Source: Schistosoma haematobium (lineage: Eukaryota; Platyhelminthes; Trematoda; Strigeidida; Schistosomatidae). Taken from it: a stretch of 64,000 nucleotides of DNA. Numbering within the stretch: position 1 is the first letter of the stretch; each line of letters begins with the position of its first letter. The notes under the pieces were generated by a model. It was given only the letters and a program-made list of their open reading frames with translations. It did not search any database and was not told the DNA's origin. The stretch covers positions 29,557,809-29,621,808 of the forward strand of contig NC_067197.1 in the NCBI RefSeq assembly GCF_000699445.3. The letters are read 5' to 3'. The position numbers and the translations under genes were made by a program. Below, in pieces: positions 12,301 through 23,900 of the stretch.

Positions 12301-14702
12301 TCTAAACAAAGTGAAATACTGTATTCATCTTAGTAGTTCTATTAAGACTAACTACAAAATAAAGTAAGTGGATAATACTGTCGAAATGGGTGGTTGTAAA
12401 ATCTAAGATGTTTATTTAGTTGTAGCCGAGACCAGTTGTCTGAAATAACTTGCTATAATCTACTACGCCGAACTCCAAAACGTTACTCACTACGTTATCG
12501 AATGATGGTAGTCACTCCGTATCCAAAACACATCCGTAATCCGAGACCAGTGAGATCAACGTACCCTGTGTATGGCAGGAGTCATCAAATGAGAGTAAAA
12601 TGGACTGTTCACATATTAAAAAAACCCATCTCTAATGTAACTGGTTTCTTAAGGTAGACCTAGAGACATCTTTTATCCTATGTTGTGAACATAATTTCAG
12701 TTTCACGTGACCATCATAGTAGTTTAATCTACCTCAATGACGACCCTTATGTTTCAATTAGTTTAAAAGTAAAATGTATCCTACTGTCTGAAACTAAGCC
12801 CACACAATTGGATTTCCCACCTGTTTGGTAACCAAAGTAAATAAGTTGTAAGTTCTGAGTCTTAGAGACAACTTTGAGTGTGATTGTATACATTGGGCGA
12901 CATAAACTTAATGCAATCAAGTGTACGTTCTATTTTACCAACTGACTTAATTGTTAGTGCATCCATCGGGTCCGCATTTCTGTTTAGTTAAAATGTTCGG
13001 GTTTGAAAGTTGTTCATATTTTATAAACTTCACCTGCTCAGGAATTCGTGAGTTACAAGTATTTCATTTGTATTTTGACAAACATAGAAATATCTCAGAG
13101 CTTAACTAAACGCTGATGTTAACAGCATCTAAATAACTGAGATACTCAAAATCATATCACAAGTCCGCACTTCCAGAAAGTAGTGTTACACTGTATTATT
13201 GATAAATTACATTATAAAAGAAGAGAGTGGGGTATTTTATCAGACTACCAATTATCCAGACAAACCTAATTGGATAATTATAGTAAGACTGTTTAAGAAT
13301 GATTGTGGATTATCAGTACTCCAATTTGGTACCAGATTTTATCGTACATATTAATTTGCTTGTCAGTGATGACTAAATATTTTAAATTGGTTCTTATTGA
13401 TAGGTATGGTTAAGTCTTGCAAACTTCGAATTGTGTGCCTTGAACAAACTCACAGCCGCTGATTTAGATGATGAAGATTTAGAACATTTGAAAGATGTTG
13501 AACTGGACAAAGAAACATTAATACAAGAACATAATGAAAACGAAATCAACAAAGCAGTAGAACGTTCACGTAAAATCTACCAAGAAGCAAATAAAGCTCT
13601 GAAATATACAGAGGATAAGGAGCAACGTGTTCGATTACTTGAAGCTTGGAAGGAATTTGAAGTAAGTTACTATACCTTGCTTGACTTTCCGAATAGGAAT
13701 TTGCCTATTATATCCATATCAGTTGTTATTTGTATACATATGTAGCAAAAGTGTTTACTTCTAAGTGCTTTTAGATCGTAGATATTTATAGTAACTCATC
13801 TTAAAGTTTGAGTTTTGCACTTATTCTCAAGACTTCAATTTTTAGAATGTCCTATCCACAGTCCCCATAATTAAAAAGTAGGTGTATCTTTTTGCTTATT
13901 AACAATGTTATTTGATTGACTGGCAGATTTTGAGTACGGTTACCATTTGGAATAAGAATAATTTTACAACTGCATTTATCAAGGGTAATTTTCCTCTTTT
14001 ATAAAATCCAATGTGTAAGACCACATTGTATACTGAAAAATTCACTTATTATTACTATCGTCGCAGCTGATTAAAAATTGTTGTGCATACCTACATAAAA
14101 TGTCCAAAGTCCTAGATTTATTACACCGCTCATCTCTTAATACAGTATTTAACACGAAGTTGCTGGAGGAGTGAAGTATTTGTAAATTAGCTGTTGTCTA
14201 GAATAATTGCCATATTGGGTTTCATGTTAGTAGCTGTCATGATCATTGGTATTTACAATACGGTTTCTAAAGTCTAACAGATCGTATCTTTTAATTTTGG
14301 TTCCTTCCTAAATTTTGCCGCCTTCAGTATGAATATGGAACTGAAAAAACACAGCGAGATGTTGATAAACTACAACCGCAGAAGGTCGTTCGCAGTCGCC
14401 GACTTGGTGATGAACGTAGTGGTTGGGAAGAATATATTGAGTATACATTCCCCGATACAGATGCAGAAAAGCCAAATCAAAAATTGCTTACAATGGCCGC
14501 TAGATGGGCAGAACAAATGGAGAGGAAAAAAGCAGCTGCAGAGGCCGAAAGTAAAGAGGATAGTGATTCCAGTGAAGAATCTGAAGAAGAGGAGGATGAT
14601 TTACAAGGTGATGAAGATGATAATCGTATTCCTGAGAGAGAACCCACATGGTTTGACCGGAAAAACAAAGAAGAAATCGAAATCGACGAAGACAGTGATT
14701 AA
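1210..14702 (+). CDS. CRNKL1: Crooked neck-like (CRNKL1/Clf1/Syf3) HAT-repeat splicing factor, 3' nine exons
   Basis: Exons: 1210-1535, 1666-1844, 7950-8111, 8696-8824, 9489-9701, 11002-11148, 12025-12219, 13404-13661, 14328-14702. All junctions keep phase and give about 660 residues ending in TAA. HAT-repeat signatures recur ([74 protein letters not shown]). The C-terminus is a Ser/Glu/Asp-rich tail after [12 protein letters not shown]. The order and spacing match animal crooked neck throughout. Known family role: a scaffold of TPR-like HAT helices in the Prp19/NTC-associated spliceosome, nuclear, needed for assembly. The N-terminal part, roughly the first 80-100 residues of the family, is left of the window. 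The gene converges on SAE1. The second intron here is swollen by LINE insertions; the other introns are 0.6-1.3 kb apart from the 130-nt U12-type one. Confidence 0.95.
1536..1665 (+). other. Putative U12-type (AT-AC) intron in CRNKL1
   Basis: No GT donor fits the conserved protein here. The sequence after 1535 is ATATCCTTTTT, the consensus U12 AT-AC 5' splice site. TTCCTTAAC, the U12 branch-site consensus, lies at 1647-1655, and the intron ends in CAC at 1665, about 11 nt after the branch adenosine. Splicing here gives [14 protein letters not shown], which matches the animal family across the join. The 130-nt length is much shorter than the neighbouring introns. Confidence 0.9.
1666..1844 (+). 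CDS. CRNKL1: CRNKL1 exon B
   Basis: Starts right after the AC of the U12-type intron and reads (F)[18 protein letters not shown] and onward to [10 protein letters not shown]. Ends before a GTAATC donor at 1845. It was missed by simple ORF calling because its upstream frame is closed. Confidence 0.93.
2011..2143 (+). mobile_element. Short internally deleted derivative of the RTE-2 family
   Basis: Starts with a TGGTACGGCCG head like 27785-27800 and jumps to the shared 3' end ending in GTTTAAATAAAT, as at 28195-28285. About 130 bp, no coding. Confidence 0.6.
3270..3375 (+). repeat. (ATT)n microsatellite
   Basis: Imperfect ATT/ATC/ACT repeat, purest at 3335-3372. It produces spurious poly-Ile (plus) and poly-Asn (minus) reading frames. 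Confidence 0.95.
3475..4404 (+). pseudogene. APE-type endonuclease domain of an RTE-like LINE (RTE-2)
   Basis: An open frame of about 309 codons. Catalytic motifs in order: [59 protein letters not shown]. These are the residues expected of an apurinic-like endonuclease that nicks target DNA for target-primed reverse transcription. The relation to the full-length RTE-1 (24037-25134) is clear but the sequence is diverged. It ends by fusing to a 3'-end fragment, so no functional RT follows. Clade RTE is inferred from [10 protein letters not shown] and the QIDHI region. Confidence 0.85.
4816..5005 (-). mobile_element. tRNA-derived SINE with A and B boxes
   Basis: Read on the minus strand it contains GGCTCAGTGG (complement of 4902-4911), an A-box match, and GTTCAAATC (complement of 4860-4868), a B-box match, about 34 bp apart as in tRNA genes. 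It ends in a (TTTA)n tract that abuts the (AAAT)n tail of the RTE-2 copy. It may belong to the schistosome SMalpha-like group, but no hammerhead core was found in it. Confidence 0.65.
5204..7435 (+). mobile_element. RTE-1 LINE copy with internal deletion
   Basis: 5204-5475 matches the 5' UTR of the full-length copy (25420 downward). At about 5476 it jumps into ORF2 just before the RT domain and continues to the stop at 7230, the 3' UTR and a (CTGA)n tail. ATAGAAAC at 5196-5203 and at 7436-7443 looks like an 8-bp target duplication. The endonuclease is absent. Confidence 0.8.
5479..7230 (+). pseudogene. RTE-1 reverse transcriptase (endonuclease deleted)
   Basis: An open frame with no Met at its start: [39 protein letters not shown], then the RT core with [29 protein letters not shown] (first catalytic Asp), [26 protein letters not shown] (catalytic Asp pair), [10 protein letters not shown] and the C-terminal [20 protein letters not shown] and [10 protein letters not shown] segments. 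RT motifs 1-7 are intact, so this part was under selection until recently, but without its endonuclease it can at best be a trans-mobilised partial copy. Confidence 0.88.
7950..8111 (+). CDS. CRNKL1: CRNKL1 exon C
   Basis: Acceptor TTTTTAG ends at 7949. Encodes 54 residues beginning [15 protein letters not shown] and ending KRKFQYEE. Donor GTAGGT at 8112. This is the HAT segment containing HEKKYGDR and the conserved SKRKFQYEE stretch. Confidence 0.95.
8696..8824 (+). CDS. CRNKL1: CRNKL1 exon D
   Basis: Acceptor CTTTAG ends at 8695; donor GTAAGT at 8825. Encodes 43 residues, [17 protein letters not shown] through [12 protein letters not shown], a conserved HAT repeat. Confidence 0.95.
9489..9701 (+). 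CDS. CRNKL1: CRNKL1 exon E
   Basis: Acceptor TTATAG ends at 9488; donor GTTAGT at 9702. Encodes 71 residues from [20 protein letters not shown] to LTDARKLL. Two HAT motifs are visible ([12 protein letters not shown] and [15 protein letters not shown]). Confidence 0.95.
11002..11148 (+). CDS. CRNKL1: CRNKL1 exon F
   Basis: Acceptor CTTGTAG ends at 11001; donor GTATGT at 11149. Encodes 49 residues from [20 protein letters not shown] to ENCTTWMR. The Met at 11011 is not a translation start. Confidence 0.94.
12025..12219 (+). CDS. CRNKL1: CRNKL1 exon G
   Basis: Acceptor AACAAG ends at 12024 with a pyrimidine-rich tract some 20 nt upstream; donor GTAAGT at 12220. Encodes 65 residues from [19 protein letters not shown] to [11 protein letters not shown]. 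Confidence 0.94.
13404..13661 (+). CDS. CRNKL1: CRNKL1 exon H
   Basis: Acceptor TTGATAG ends at 13403; donor GTAAGT at 13662. Encodes 86 residues starting [10 protein letters not shown] and ending LLEAWKEFE. It contains an acidic insertion ([10 protein letters not shown] to KDVELDKE) that looks longer than in vertebrate proteins. Confidence 0.94.
14328..14702 (+). CDS. CRNKL1: CRNKL1 terminal exon I
   Basis: Acceptor CCTTCAG ends at 14327. The frame [20 protein letters not shown]...[12 protein letters not shown]...[12 protein letters not shown] runs into an acidic Ser/Glu tail and stops at TAA 14700-14702. The overlapping 14329-14769 frame is a shadow. Confidence 0.95.
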   Translation, partial: YEYGTEKTQRDVDKLQPQKVVRSRRLGDERSGWEEYIEYTFPDTDAEKPNQKLLTMAARWAEQMERKKAAAEAESKEDSDSSEESEEEEDDLQGDEDDNRIPEREPTWFDRKNKEEIEIDEDSD

Positions 14703-14761
14703 AAAAAACCCAGTTTTATATTTTTGTATATTTTCTAAAATCTTGTACAGTCAACTATACA

Positions 14762-14770
14762 TTTATTAAA
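14762..14770. terminator. Overlapping candidate poly(A) signals of CRNKL1 (+) and SAE1 (-)
   Basis: On the plus strand ATTAAA lies at 14765-14770, 63 nt after the CRNKL1 stop. On the minus strand AATAAA is the complement of 14762-14767, 56 nt beyond the SAE1 stop. The two hexamers share four bases, so the mature 3' ends of the convergent genes probably overlap. Use of these sites is inferred. Confidence 0.65.
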
Positions 14771-14822
14771 CCCAATAGAAAAATAGCTTGTTTTTCTAAT
14801 GGTAGTAGAGATATTCACTGGT

Positions 14823-14924
14823 TTATGACTTTTCATCTGGCGGTAACCAATCGACAGTAACTGAGCACTGTGATCCATTAAAAAAGTACCAGTTTCCATG
14901 CGGTGCACCTTTTCGTGTTATGGC
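14823..14924 (-). CDS. SAE1: SAE1 terminal exon 6
   Basis: Acceptor TTTCTTAG precedes 14924. Reads [19 protein letters not shown]... to PPDEKS and stop TAA (complement of 14823-14825). The NWYFFNG strand matches the family C-terminus (FFFFDG in vertebrates). Confidence 0.92.
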   Translation of the reverse strand, partial: AITRKGAPHGNWYFFNGSQCSVTVDWLPPDEKS

Positions 14925-17900
14925 CTAAGAAATAGGAGTAAATTAGCAATACTGAAAGTCGATTTGAAAAATACTGCAAATTAGTTAAAAATGCTGGTTG
15001 GGGGGTAAGGAAGTTAATGAACATCAGGTAGATAAATGAACAATGACAATCGTCAACTCGACTATTTGTACTGCCAACAAAAACATCAATCTGTTCACCA
15101 GGATCCCTTTATACAACATAGTAGTGCGCCTCACTGTGAGACACAGTCGTTTATTAAGAGTTGCATTCATTTAAACAACGGAAATGTTTTACTCAGGGAA
15201 GATGACGTCGTGATCTTGAAACCCGTAAAACAATTTCAGATGTTTATTTACAATCAGCATTGAAATATTATGCTGTAGTGGCTGTGCTTCGATAATTAAT
15301 CACCCTCGAACCGTTATCGTATAATCTTCAACGATGTTTGAAATCAGAAGGCAAAAAGAAGCAGCTACTACAGTTTATTTAGTAGATAATTCGGACCAGA
15401 CAGCAGAGAGGCAAAATGAATGAGCAAGTGAACTACGATTGTAGCAGTAGCAGTAGCAGTGGTAGTAGTAGTAGTAGTTAATGGGTGCAAATGTACACAT
15501 ATATATATATATATATATATGTATAGGGAAATGGATGAGTCAGCGAATAGATTAAGCAGTTAATAATGAAGCTAGCAGAATGAATACATGCGTAGGCGCT
15601 AAACAATGTTCAAGCTTATGTATTTCATACAAGCATAATAATAATGATAGTACAAGTTGTTATATCATGGATGACTTTGTCCATTAAATAGGTCAACAAA
15701 AGACCTTGACTGAACTAAACTCAATTGCACGTGAGTCGCTATAATAGCTCCCCCCTGCGAACAAAGATATATGGAAAAATGTCTGTGTTTGCACAAAAAA
15801 ATAGTAAACTGAATAGGGTAGTTACAATCGTTTGAAAAAAACGGTTTGTACAAAATTAAGATGAAGTTAGTGTGTGCTGTACATTTGGTTTGTGCCCGTC
15901 CGTGAGGTTATAAAAAATAATAGCAATAAATAGAAGGAATGCGGTATTGTTTTTACATTTTAAACAAAAATTATACGTGTAAGTGCAGGGGTACATAAGA
16001 TATGTTGAGTTTTATAGCGTATAACATGAAATTAGTAATGCATGTGTATACAATGAAGTGGAAGTTATAATTAATATTTTAAATAGTAGAAAATTATTAA
16101 TAGGAGATTGCAGCGACATAATGTTGGGGCCATCTTACTCTTCGGCCAGACCTTGTCGTTACTGGATTCTCTTTGCTTGTGTTCGTCGATGTCGTTGATG
16201 ATTGGAACTGACGCTTCGATGATTCAACGGTTTTCGCAGTATCTGTATGTACTGGCTGATCGTAGGCTTCGATGAAAGCTGGTTTGACTCGGTCGATGCT
16301 AATTACATCCGTTTTCCCAGCTTTTTCTACCGTAATAGTTTTGTCGTCTCTTTTAATCACCTTAAATGGACCATCGTAGGCCGGTTGTAAGGGACGTTGC
16401 ACATTATCCCTTCTGATAAACACATGGGTACTGTCACTTAGTTGTTTGGGTATGTACACACGGCGTTGATGTTGTCTCGGAAGCGTTATTCTTAGACTAC
16501 TCATATGCTGCTTAAGACGCTGTACATAGTCCGCTATATCAGTTGGAACGCTTTTACCTGAGGTGAAAAACTCTCCTGGCAGACATAGTGTGGTTCCATA
16601 AACCAATTCTGCTGGACAGCATTCTATATCTTGTTTGATTGTTGATCTTAAGCTCAACATGACTAACGGTAGCTTGCTGGCCCAATCGTTATTGCTGATG
16701 ACAGCTGTAAGAGAAGCTTTAAGTTGCCGATGCAATCTCTCTACCATACCATTCGACATCGGATGGTAGGATGTTGTGCGAATTCGTTTGATTCCGAGTA
16801 GTTCTGTGAGTTGCTGGAAGAGGCGACTCTCAAATTGTCCATTAAATAGGTCAACAAAAGACCTTGACTTAACTAAACTCAATTGCACGTGAGTCGCTAT
16901 AATGCTAATCGGTAATCTAGTTAAATGGGGAAGTCTCTTTGTTAGACTATTATTATTCAGGAACCGACTGTTTGTTGATCTTGTCTAGTGGTCTAAAGCA
17001 TAGAAAGTGTTGACCACAGGATCTATGGAACAAAGCCGATAGTTAATCTGTGATATAGTTGGATCTTCTATTTACTTAAATTCGTACACTGGTAAGCAGG
17101 ATATTCTGCATTTGTATTTTTGTAACTTAATAACCCTGTATATGTAGTCGGACACTGCCGTAGCTTCTACCACTGCAATAATGCAAGATAATACTCGGTC
17201 TATTCACATGATGCCTCTTGAAGAGATCATGATTTATTGAAGATAATAACAAAGTAGCTTTTACTTACCCTGATTATTTCTTGGGACACAACACCACCAA
17301 GTACTGGATTAACAGCTGGGATTGTAGCACCAGAGCAACATCTATGCAGGGTATTAAAAAGATAGCATGCAAAATCTGAGATATAATACTGAGGCGATCT
17401 TATAAAGTGACGTTAAAAATATAAACATTATTCGAATTTTATTCCCAACATCTAATCACATCAAAATTCTCTAATGGTTCACTGAGTTTGTTTCGTAACT
17501 TAAAAAGTTTTCTCTAACCTACTAGTTTATAGTGATAAGTAGTAGTTGACCGAATTGCGAATTCCCAACGTATTGGGGGTTTTGTGTCCGACATTAATCG
17601 ACGTATTATTTAGTCTTGCTCGGTACCTGAACCCCATTAATTAAATTTCACAATTTGTACACAGGTTTAATTTTGAATATTTGACCAAGAAACCCATATT
17701 TGTATCGAAGTATTGGGGTTAATAACAATAGTATACGAGGTGGGATAGTGCATGTGCACTGCTGAGGAGTCGCACAGTAGGACGGAACGGCCGACCAATA
17801 CTTCCAGGTTTTCCATCGTGGTCTAGCTTTAATTGACTCATGATCTCAACTATCAAAATTATTACAGTGTTGGTGTCAAGGTTGCTAAAAATCCATGAAA

Positions 17901-20900
17901 TATATATATATGGTCGCTTGTGCTTTTTTGACTGATTTACGAAGTGATGTGATATGGGATCGCATTTCTAGAACTTTCCAGTACAGTTTTCGTGATGGGT
18001 AAAAAATGACATGGCTCACAATTGATTACATCGCAATATCAGACGTTATACCTGCGTTTTATCTGAGAACAGTAAGATTATAACTTACTCTAAATCTTCA
18101 ATGGAAAGAATTGTTTCATCTACATCCAGAATCTTTGATACCTTTTGCCATTGGGATTGTAAATATGGTAAGGTAAATGGTGCTTCTTCGATAGAGCATT
18201 GGCTTAAAACTGAAGATTAAATGATGCAAAAATTGTCGAGTATGATATAAGCAACGTAATAAATGGTTGGGAATTAAATATTAACTTTAGGGTTTGCTGT
18301 ATCACACCAGAAGCGGTTAAAATTTTTTGACAAAAGGCACTTTGCATGCCGTCTTAAAATAAAAGTTTTGGTTAGATAACGAAAAAAGCGTTTGTTGTTT
18401 ATTTGTTCTTTCATGTTTGTGAAAACAGCCTTGCTACATGAACATATTGAGTAGGACTTTTTTGGAGAAGGCTATAAACAATTGACTGAAACTATGTCTT
18501 TAATATTAGTGCATAAATAGAACACTGATCCTTGGCAATAATTTTGCACCGAGTTGCTGCATGCAAATATCGCGCTATCAATTTTGATGGGCCATGTTAT
18601 CGGTTAGTCAGAAAACAGTTTGTCATTGTACAATGAACACATGTGTGAAATAATGTTGGACAACCATCTGATGCAAATGTTTTGGCGGCGAGGGGGGGTG
18701 AATAAGAAAATGCCCACAGTTTCCTTTTTAGAGCTTACTATATTGAATCGAATTGCAGTATCCAACTCAGTCTACTTCGAGCAAGAAATCTGTATTATTC
18801 ACTGAAGAATTAACTGAAAATTCTCCACTGCATAATTTTCAGTTATAAAAGAGATCTTTTATCTAAAAGTCTAATATATCTTGTTCAGTACGAAAACAGT
18901 AGTTTCTACATGCTATTAGATACGGCAGTGTATAAAAACTATCAGTGATACCTAGTTGTACAAACAGAAGCAGGTCGAGTTCAAATACGTGACAATCTCT
19001 ATTTCCATAGATGTTATGGAGCTGAGATATTGAACATATTATTTTTTAATAGTTGGGATAAATCCTGGTCATGTCATGTCTAATCATACAAGTCTGTAAA
19101 GCTTGATGACAGTGTGATAACTAAAGACGATATCTCTACGACACATTAAAATATTAACTATAAGTAATTACAAGCTACTGACAATGTACAAACAAAGGAT
19201 TAGGTTGAGAAATATGGGTTAAAGCTAATGTGTTGTTATACTTTAAACAATCTAAAAGTCTAATCATAATAGAAGCACGATATTTACTAATGAATGAAGT
19301 GAGAATTTAAGCGATTTCAGTAGCTAGGATATAACTGATAATAGCGAAAGATTTAATATAGGCAATATCAATTACATGAAGACTTTTATAAAGTAGTCTT
19401 TTTAAACAAAACATACCTTGCATAAGGAAATATCCTTTGGGAATATATTTAGCATGTGATCTATTTTTTAACATGTTAGAAATAAGACATGAACTGTCTA
19501 ACAGGTGACAATAGTTGAATGTCTGCAACAAAGAGGAAAACACTATGCATAAAGTATACAATGTACATCATTAACTAGGGATGTGTACAAGATTTAGACA
19601 GCTTAAATGCCACTTATTAATTACAAAACTTCTGTTTTATGCAACTGGCATGAAGTAAATAAACCTAGGAAAAAAAGTTGCTTCAATAACAGGGTATTAA
19701 CAATTGTGTAAAAATTCACCACCCATAATTTTCTGTATTTAGAGCACACATGTCTACTAATCCAAGAGTTGCGTGTTTAATTCACCGAGAAGAAAAACCA
19801 AGCAATCTTTCCAGTTTTATATAGCCAACGGTACTTCAAAAATCAATCCATACATTCTTGAGAATAAAATTAAGGAGGAGAATATTGAATCGATATTTTC
19901 TTATTTTCCCAGTGATTATTGATATATCCGTGCAATTTTTATTGATTTTCCTTATTTTATTAACTGTTGTATCATATGCTAGAAGCAATAATTTTTTAAG
20001 GAGAAACTGACCTAACGGACTGAATGTTTAAGAGCGTATGGTGGTACACCGCAAGAAGGAATTTTCAGTATTAAAGTTCCATCATATCTTATTAGCCTTT
20101 CTTACTTACGAATAATTTTATTAATTTTATGGAGAAAAATACAGGGTGCATTTTGAAAACATTGATATGCAGTAACCATACAACATTTTCTTGTGCTAAA
20201 GTGATAATCATACACAATTTCTAGGGGTTGGGATTTGAATAAAAATCACACAGTTAAATTCACAGGGCATTAAATACGGAACTGTTTCGTTGGATTATCA
20301 CACGTCTAGTTCTGGTTGCACTACATCTTAACCTACTTTACTTATTAATATTGATAAACATAATTTCAGATTTTGCAGGCGAAACGGTTTATACAGATAT
20401 ATATCAACTTTAAAATTACCTTTTTTACAAGTACCGTCTCTGTATTTGATGGTTCGCTAGCTTTATTTATCTTTTGAATTGAACCAGATGATAATTCTGA
20501 CACTGATCTTTTCTTTACTACCACATCTTCACTAAAATAGTCAAGATAACAATAATTACAAACTTATTGAAATTATCATAGGAAGATAATAATAGGAGCA
20601 AAAGTGTAGTCATTTTTCAGCAACTTTTAAAAGAAACTCATTACGTAATTTCAGAACCAGTCTCCCATAGTGTTAGCGGGACATAGACTAGGTTAAAGCA
20701 AGCTCAATGCACGATTGCTTTGGTGCACGCTGATTGGCCAATTCTTATCCAATCAGCACTAGTCGATAGTTGGAGAATACTCTAGAATCTTCTCATGTAA
20801 AAACTATAAATACACTGATGTTTTCCCTATTGTGCTTCTGGCTTGCATCTTGCTTCCATCTAACCTTGTTATTTGAAATATAATCTCTTTCCTGTTCAAC

Positions 20901-23900
20901 CGTGTTCTGATTTGGGGTCTTGTTGAGTGAATCGGTGTCCGAGAATACTAAGCAATAGGAATAGCTGAGTCATAACCGTAAGAAAGAGATTATAACACAT
21001 AGGGAGCGTGGGAGAAAAGGCAGGTTAAAAAGTTATTTGCAAGGATATTAACAGATTTTCATGTAGTTCGATTCGATCAGCAAAACCTTATATTTATCGT
21101 ACACTTCCAGGGATGAATCAATTAGAATCAAGGCGATATCTAAATTTTCACGAAGTGCAAATGTCACCGAATAGGTTGATGTTTGACGACATCTCTGCAC
21201 GGATTCAGAATCTAGGTGACATGACTCAGAATCGATCACAATGGCGTAGGTGTCTTCCCTTAAACTATGAGATTAAAACTGCTTTATATCTTTCTTTTTA
21301 ACAACTAATTCTTTATTCCTGTACTATGTCCTTATATGCAATCTTTCTTTTATATATTACCACCAATGGATTAACCACTTCTATGAATTCGGCGTTCATG
21401 TTGTTGTGCTAACGAGGTATGGCAACTTCGACCGATGCATGTGTGCCTGGTCCTACATAGCAGCTGACTGAAATGTCAGTCAGTCAGTAACAACGTAGAA
21501 CTTCGTACGTACGTACATCAGTTCGGATTGCCACACCACCTTAACACAGAGATGCAGTTGTCGATTCAAATCCCGTAGTGGTAGAGGTAGCAAGAGTATA
21601 AGCAGTAATCGGGAAGATTAGGGTTTGGAGATGTTATTTAAAGAGTATAATCCAGTGAAATAAATTTGGAAAGAGGAAAAAAGGCACATGAAGAATTCAG
21701 AAGATTAGAATTTGGGAGAACACAAAGAGTGGATGCACCTGCGCCATTGCAAACGATTTTGAGCCATGTCATTCAGGATCTCTAACCATCGGTTGCTATC
21801 ATCTCGTGGTCCCCAACCAGGTAGTCTACACCTACCAACATGGCTCAGTCCACTTGTCAGTGACTTCATGGATTTGTGCCATGATTTGGTCTGGCCACCC
21901 CTAGCTTTCTTCCAACCTACTCCTATACCACTGAACATCGCTCGTCGAGGCAGTCGGTCGTTGGGCATACGTAACACGTGTCCCAGCCATCTCAACTGAT
22001 GAAGTTTCACTACTTCATCAATTGATTTGCCATCTTTACCTAGTACCCGTGTCCTAACAACTGCGTTACTTACTCGATGGTCCCATGATATACGAGCAAT
22101 ATTTCGAAGACACCTATGATCAAATACTAGTAACCTAAGCATATCCTCTACTCTTACCGGCCATGTTTCACTGCCATAAAATAGGACGGGACGAACTGCT
22201 GCGCAGTAAACACGTCCTTTGGTTGATAGACGGATATATCGCCTACGCCATAAATGACGCAAGTTGGCAAAAGCTAGTCGAGCCTTCTGTATCCGTACTG
22301 AGATTTCGTCACACACCAGACCACAAGGGCTGATGAGACTTCCAAGATAAATGAAGCGGTCGACAGGCTCAACTACTTCATTCCCTACCACTAGTTCGGG
22401 TGTCGATATAACCCAATCCTGAAGCAACATTTTGCATTTCGAGGGAGAGAATCGCATCCCGAACATGCTTGCATTGTTGCTTAGAGTGGTCAGAAGACTC
22501 TGCATTTTGTCAGCGTCTTCACCAAATAAAACTATGTCATCTGCATATTCTAAGTCAACAAGTGAACCTCCCGGTAGAAGTTCAACCCCTGGAAATTTAG
22601 ATGAGGAGAGTGTTATCTCTAAAAGTACGTCGACCACAAAGTTGAACAAGAATGGGGAGAGTGGACAGCCCTGACGAACACCACTTGAGGTAATCAATTC
22701 TGATGACAGTTCACCATAAGCTCTCACTCTACCAGTTGTGTTCGAGTAGAGAGCCTTTATAAGGTTAATGTACTTCATTGGTACTCCTTTCAGTGACAAA
22801 CACTGCCATAGAACCTCACGATCAACAGAGTTGAATGCCGCCTTAAGGTCGAGATATACTACGATTGTGGGGCGTCTGAATGTGTGTCTGAGTTCTAGAA
22901 CCTGACGTAGTGTGAATATCTGATCTATACAACCACGTCCAGGTCGAAAACCGGCCTGGTTTTCTCTAATCTGCTCTTCACGAGCTTTGATTAGGCGTCG
23001 AAGTATTATTGAAGCTAATATTTTAGACACTATATTAGTCAAACTGATTCCTCTGTGATTGTCACAAAAGGACTTTTGTCCTTTCTTATAGACTGGCACA
23101 ATCAGTGATTGAGACCAGTCAGATGGGATTACGTCCAGTTCCCAAATTCTACCTAAGACCTCGGTTAATCTCATTGCTAATACTGGACCACCATCCTTAA
23201 AAATCTCAGGAGTAAACCTGTCAGGGCCTGCTGCTCTCCCTCGTTTCAGATTTCCTATGGCTTTTTCAACTTCGTAAAGGGACGGAGGACTTACATTAAC
23301 TTGCCATTCAGGTTGACTAGAGATCGTGGGAAACCGAAGTGTGTCTGAAGGCCAGTTGAACTGATCTCTAAAGTGTTCTGCCCATCGATCCAATCTCCTG
23401 GATTGAGAATGAATAATATGTCCATCTTTCTCTAAGACTGTTTCGCTAACGGTTGGGTTCCTAATTCCGGTTTCCTTAACGAGTCTGAACAATTGTCTGC
23501 TATTACCTATTGCCGCTACCTTTTCCATCTCTCTTGCTTTCGCTACCCACCACTGTTTGCGATCATTGCTTAGACTTCTTGTTAGTTTGTGCTTAAGCTG
23601 ACTCCGCTCTTCATTATGTTCAAAGCCAGGTGGAATGAGTTTCCGAGCATCTATCAGTGCGATAGATGCTGCTGAGATCCAGTGTTGCTCCCTAACCTTC
23701 TGGTTTACCTTTCTAGCAGATATCACTGCTGTTTCCACAGCTTTTCGGATATCATTCCATGCTGCATCGGGGTGGGCATCACATACATGGCTGCCTAACT
23801 GTTTTCCTAGTTGTTCCTGAAATATACTCTTAGCTTGACTATCATTAAGTAGGACCCTAAGAGGTTTCCTTGCAGCGTCTTTCCTACGTCCAGTAAGACG

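Larger units (their letters stand above)
8112..14327 (+). other. CRNKL1 introns without recognised elements
   Basis: The introns between exons C and I (0.6-1.3 kb each) are AT-rich. No transposon, RNA gene or conserved frame stood out; the short open frames there are unsupported. Confidence 0.5.

Noticed and set aside
14329..14769. 146-codon frame over the last CRNKL1 exon
   Set aside because: It is a different frame of the same exon; the real frame reads YEYGTEKTQ and ends at 14702.
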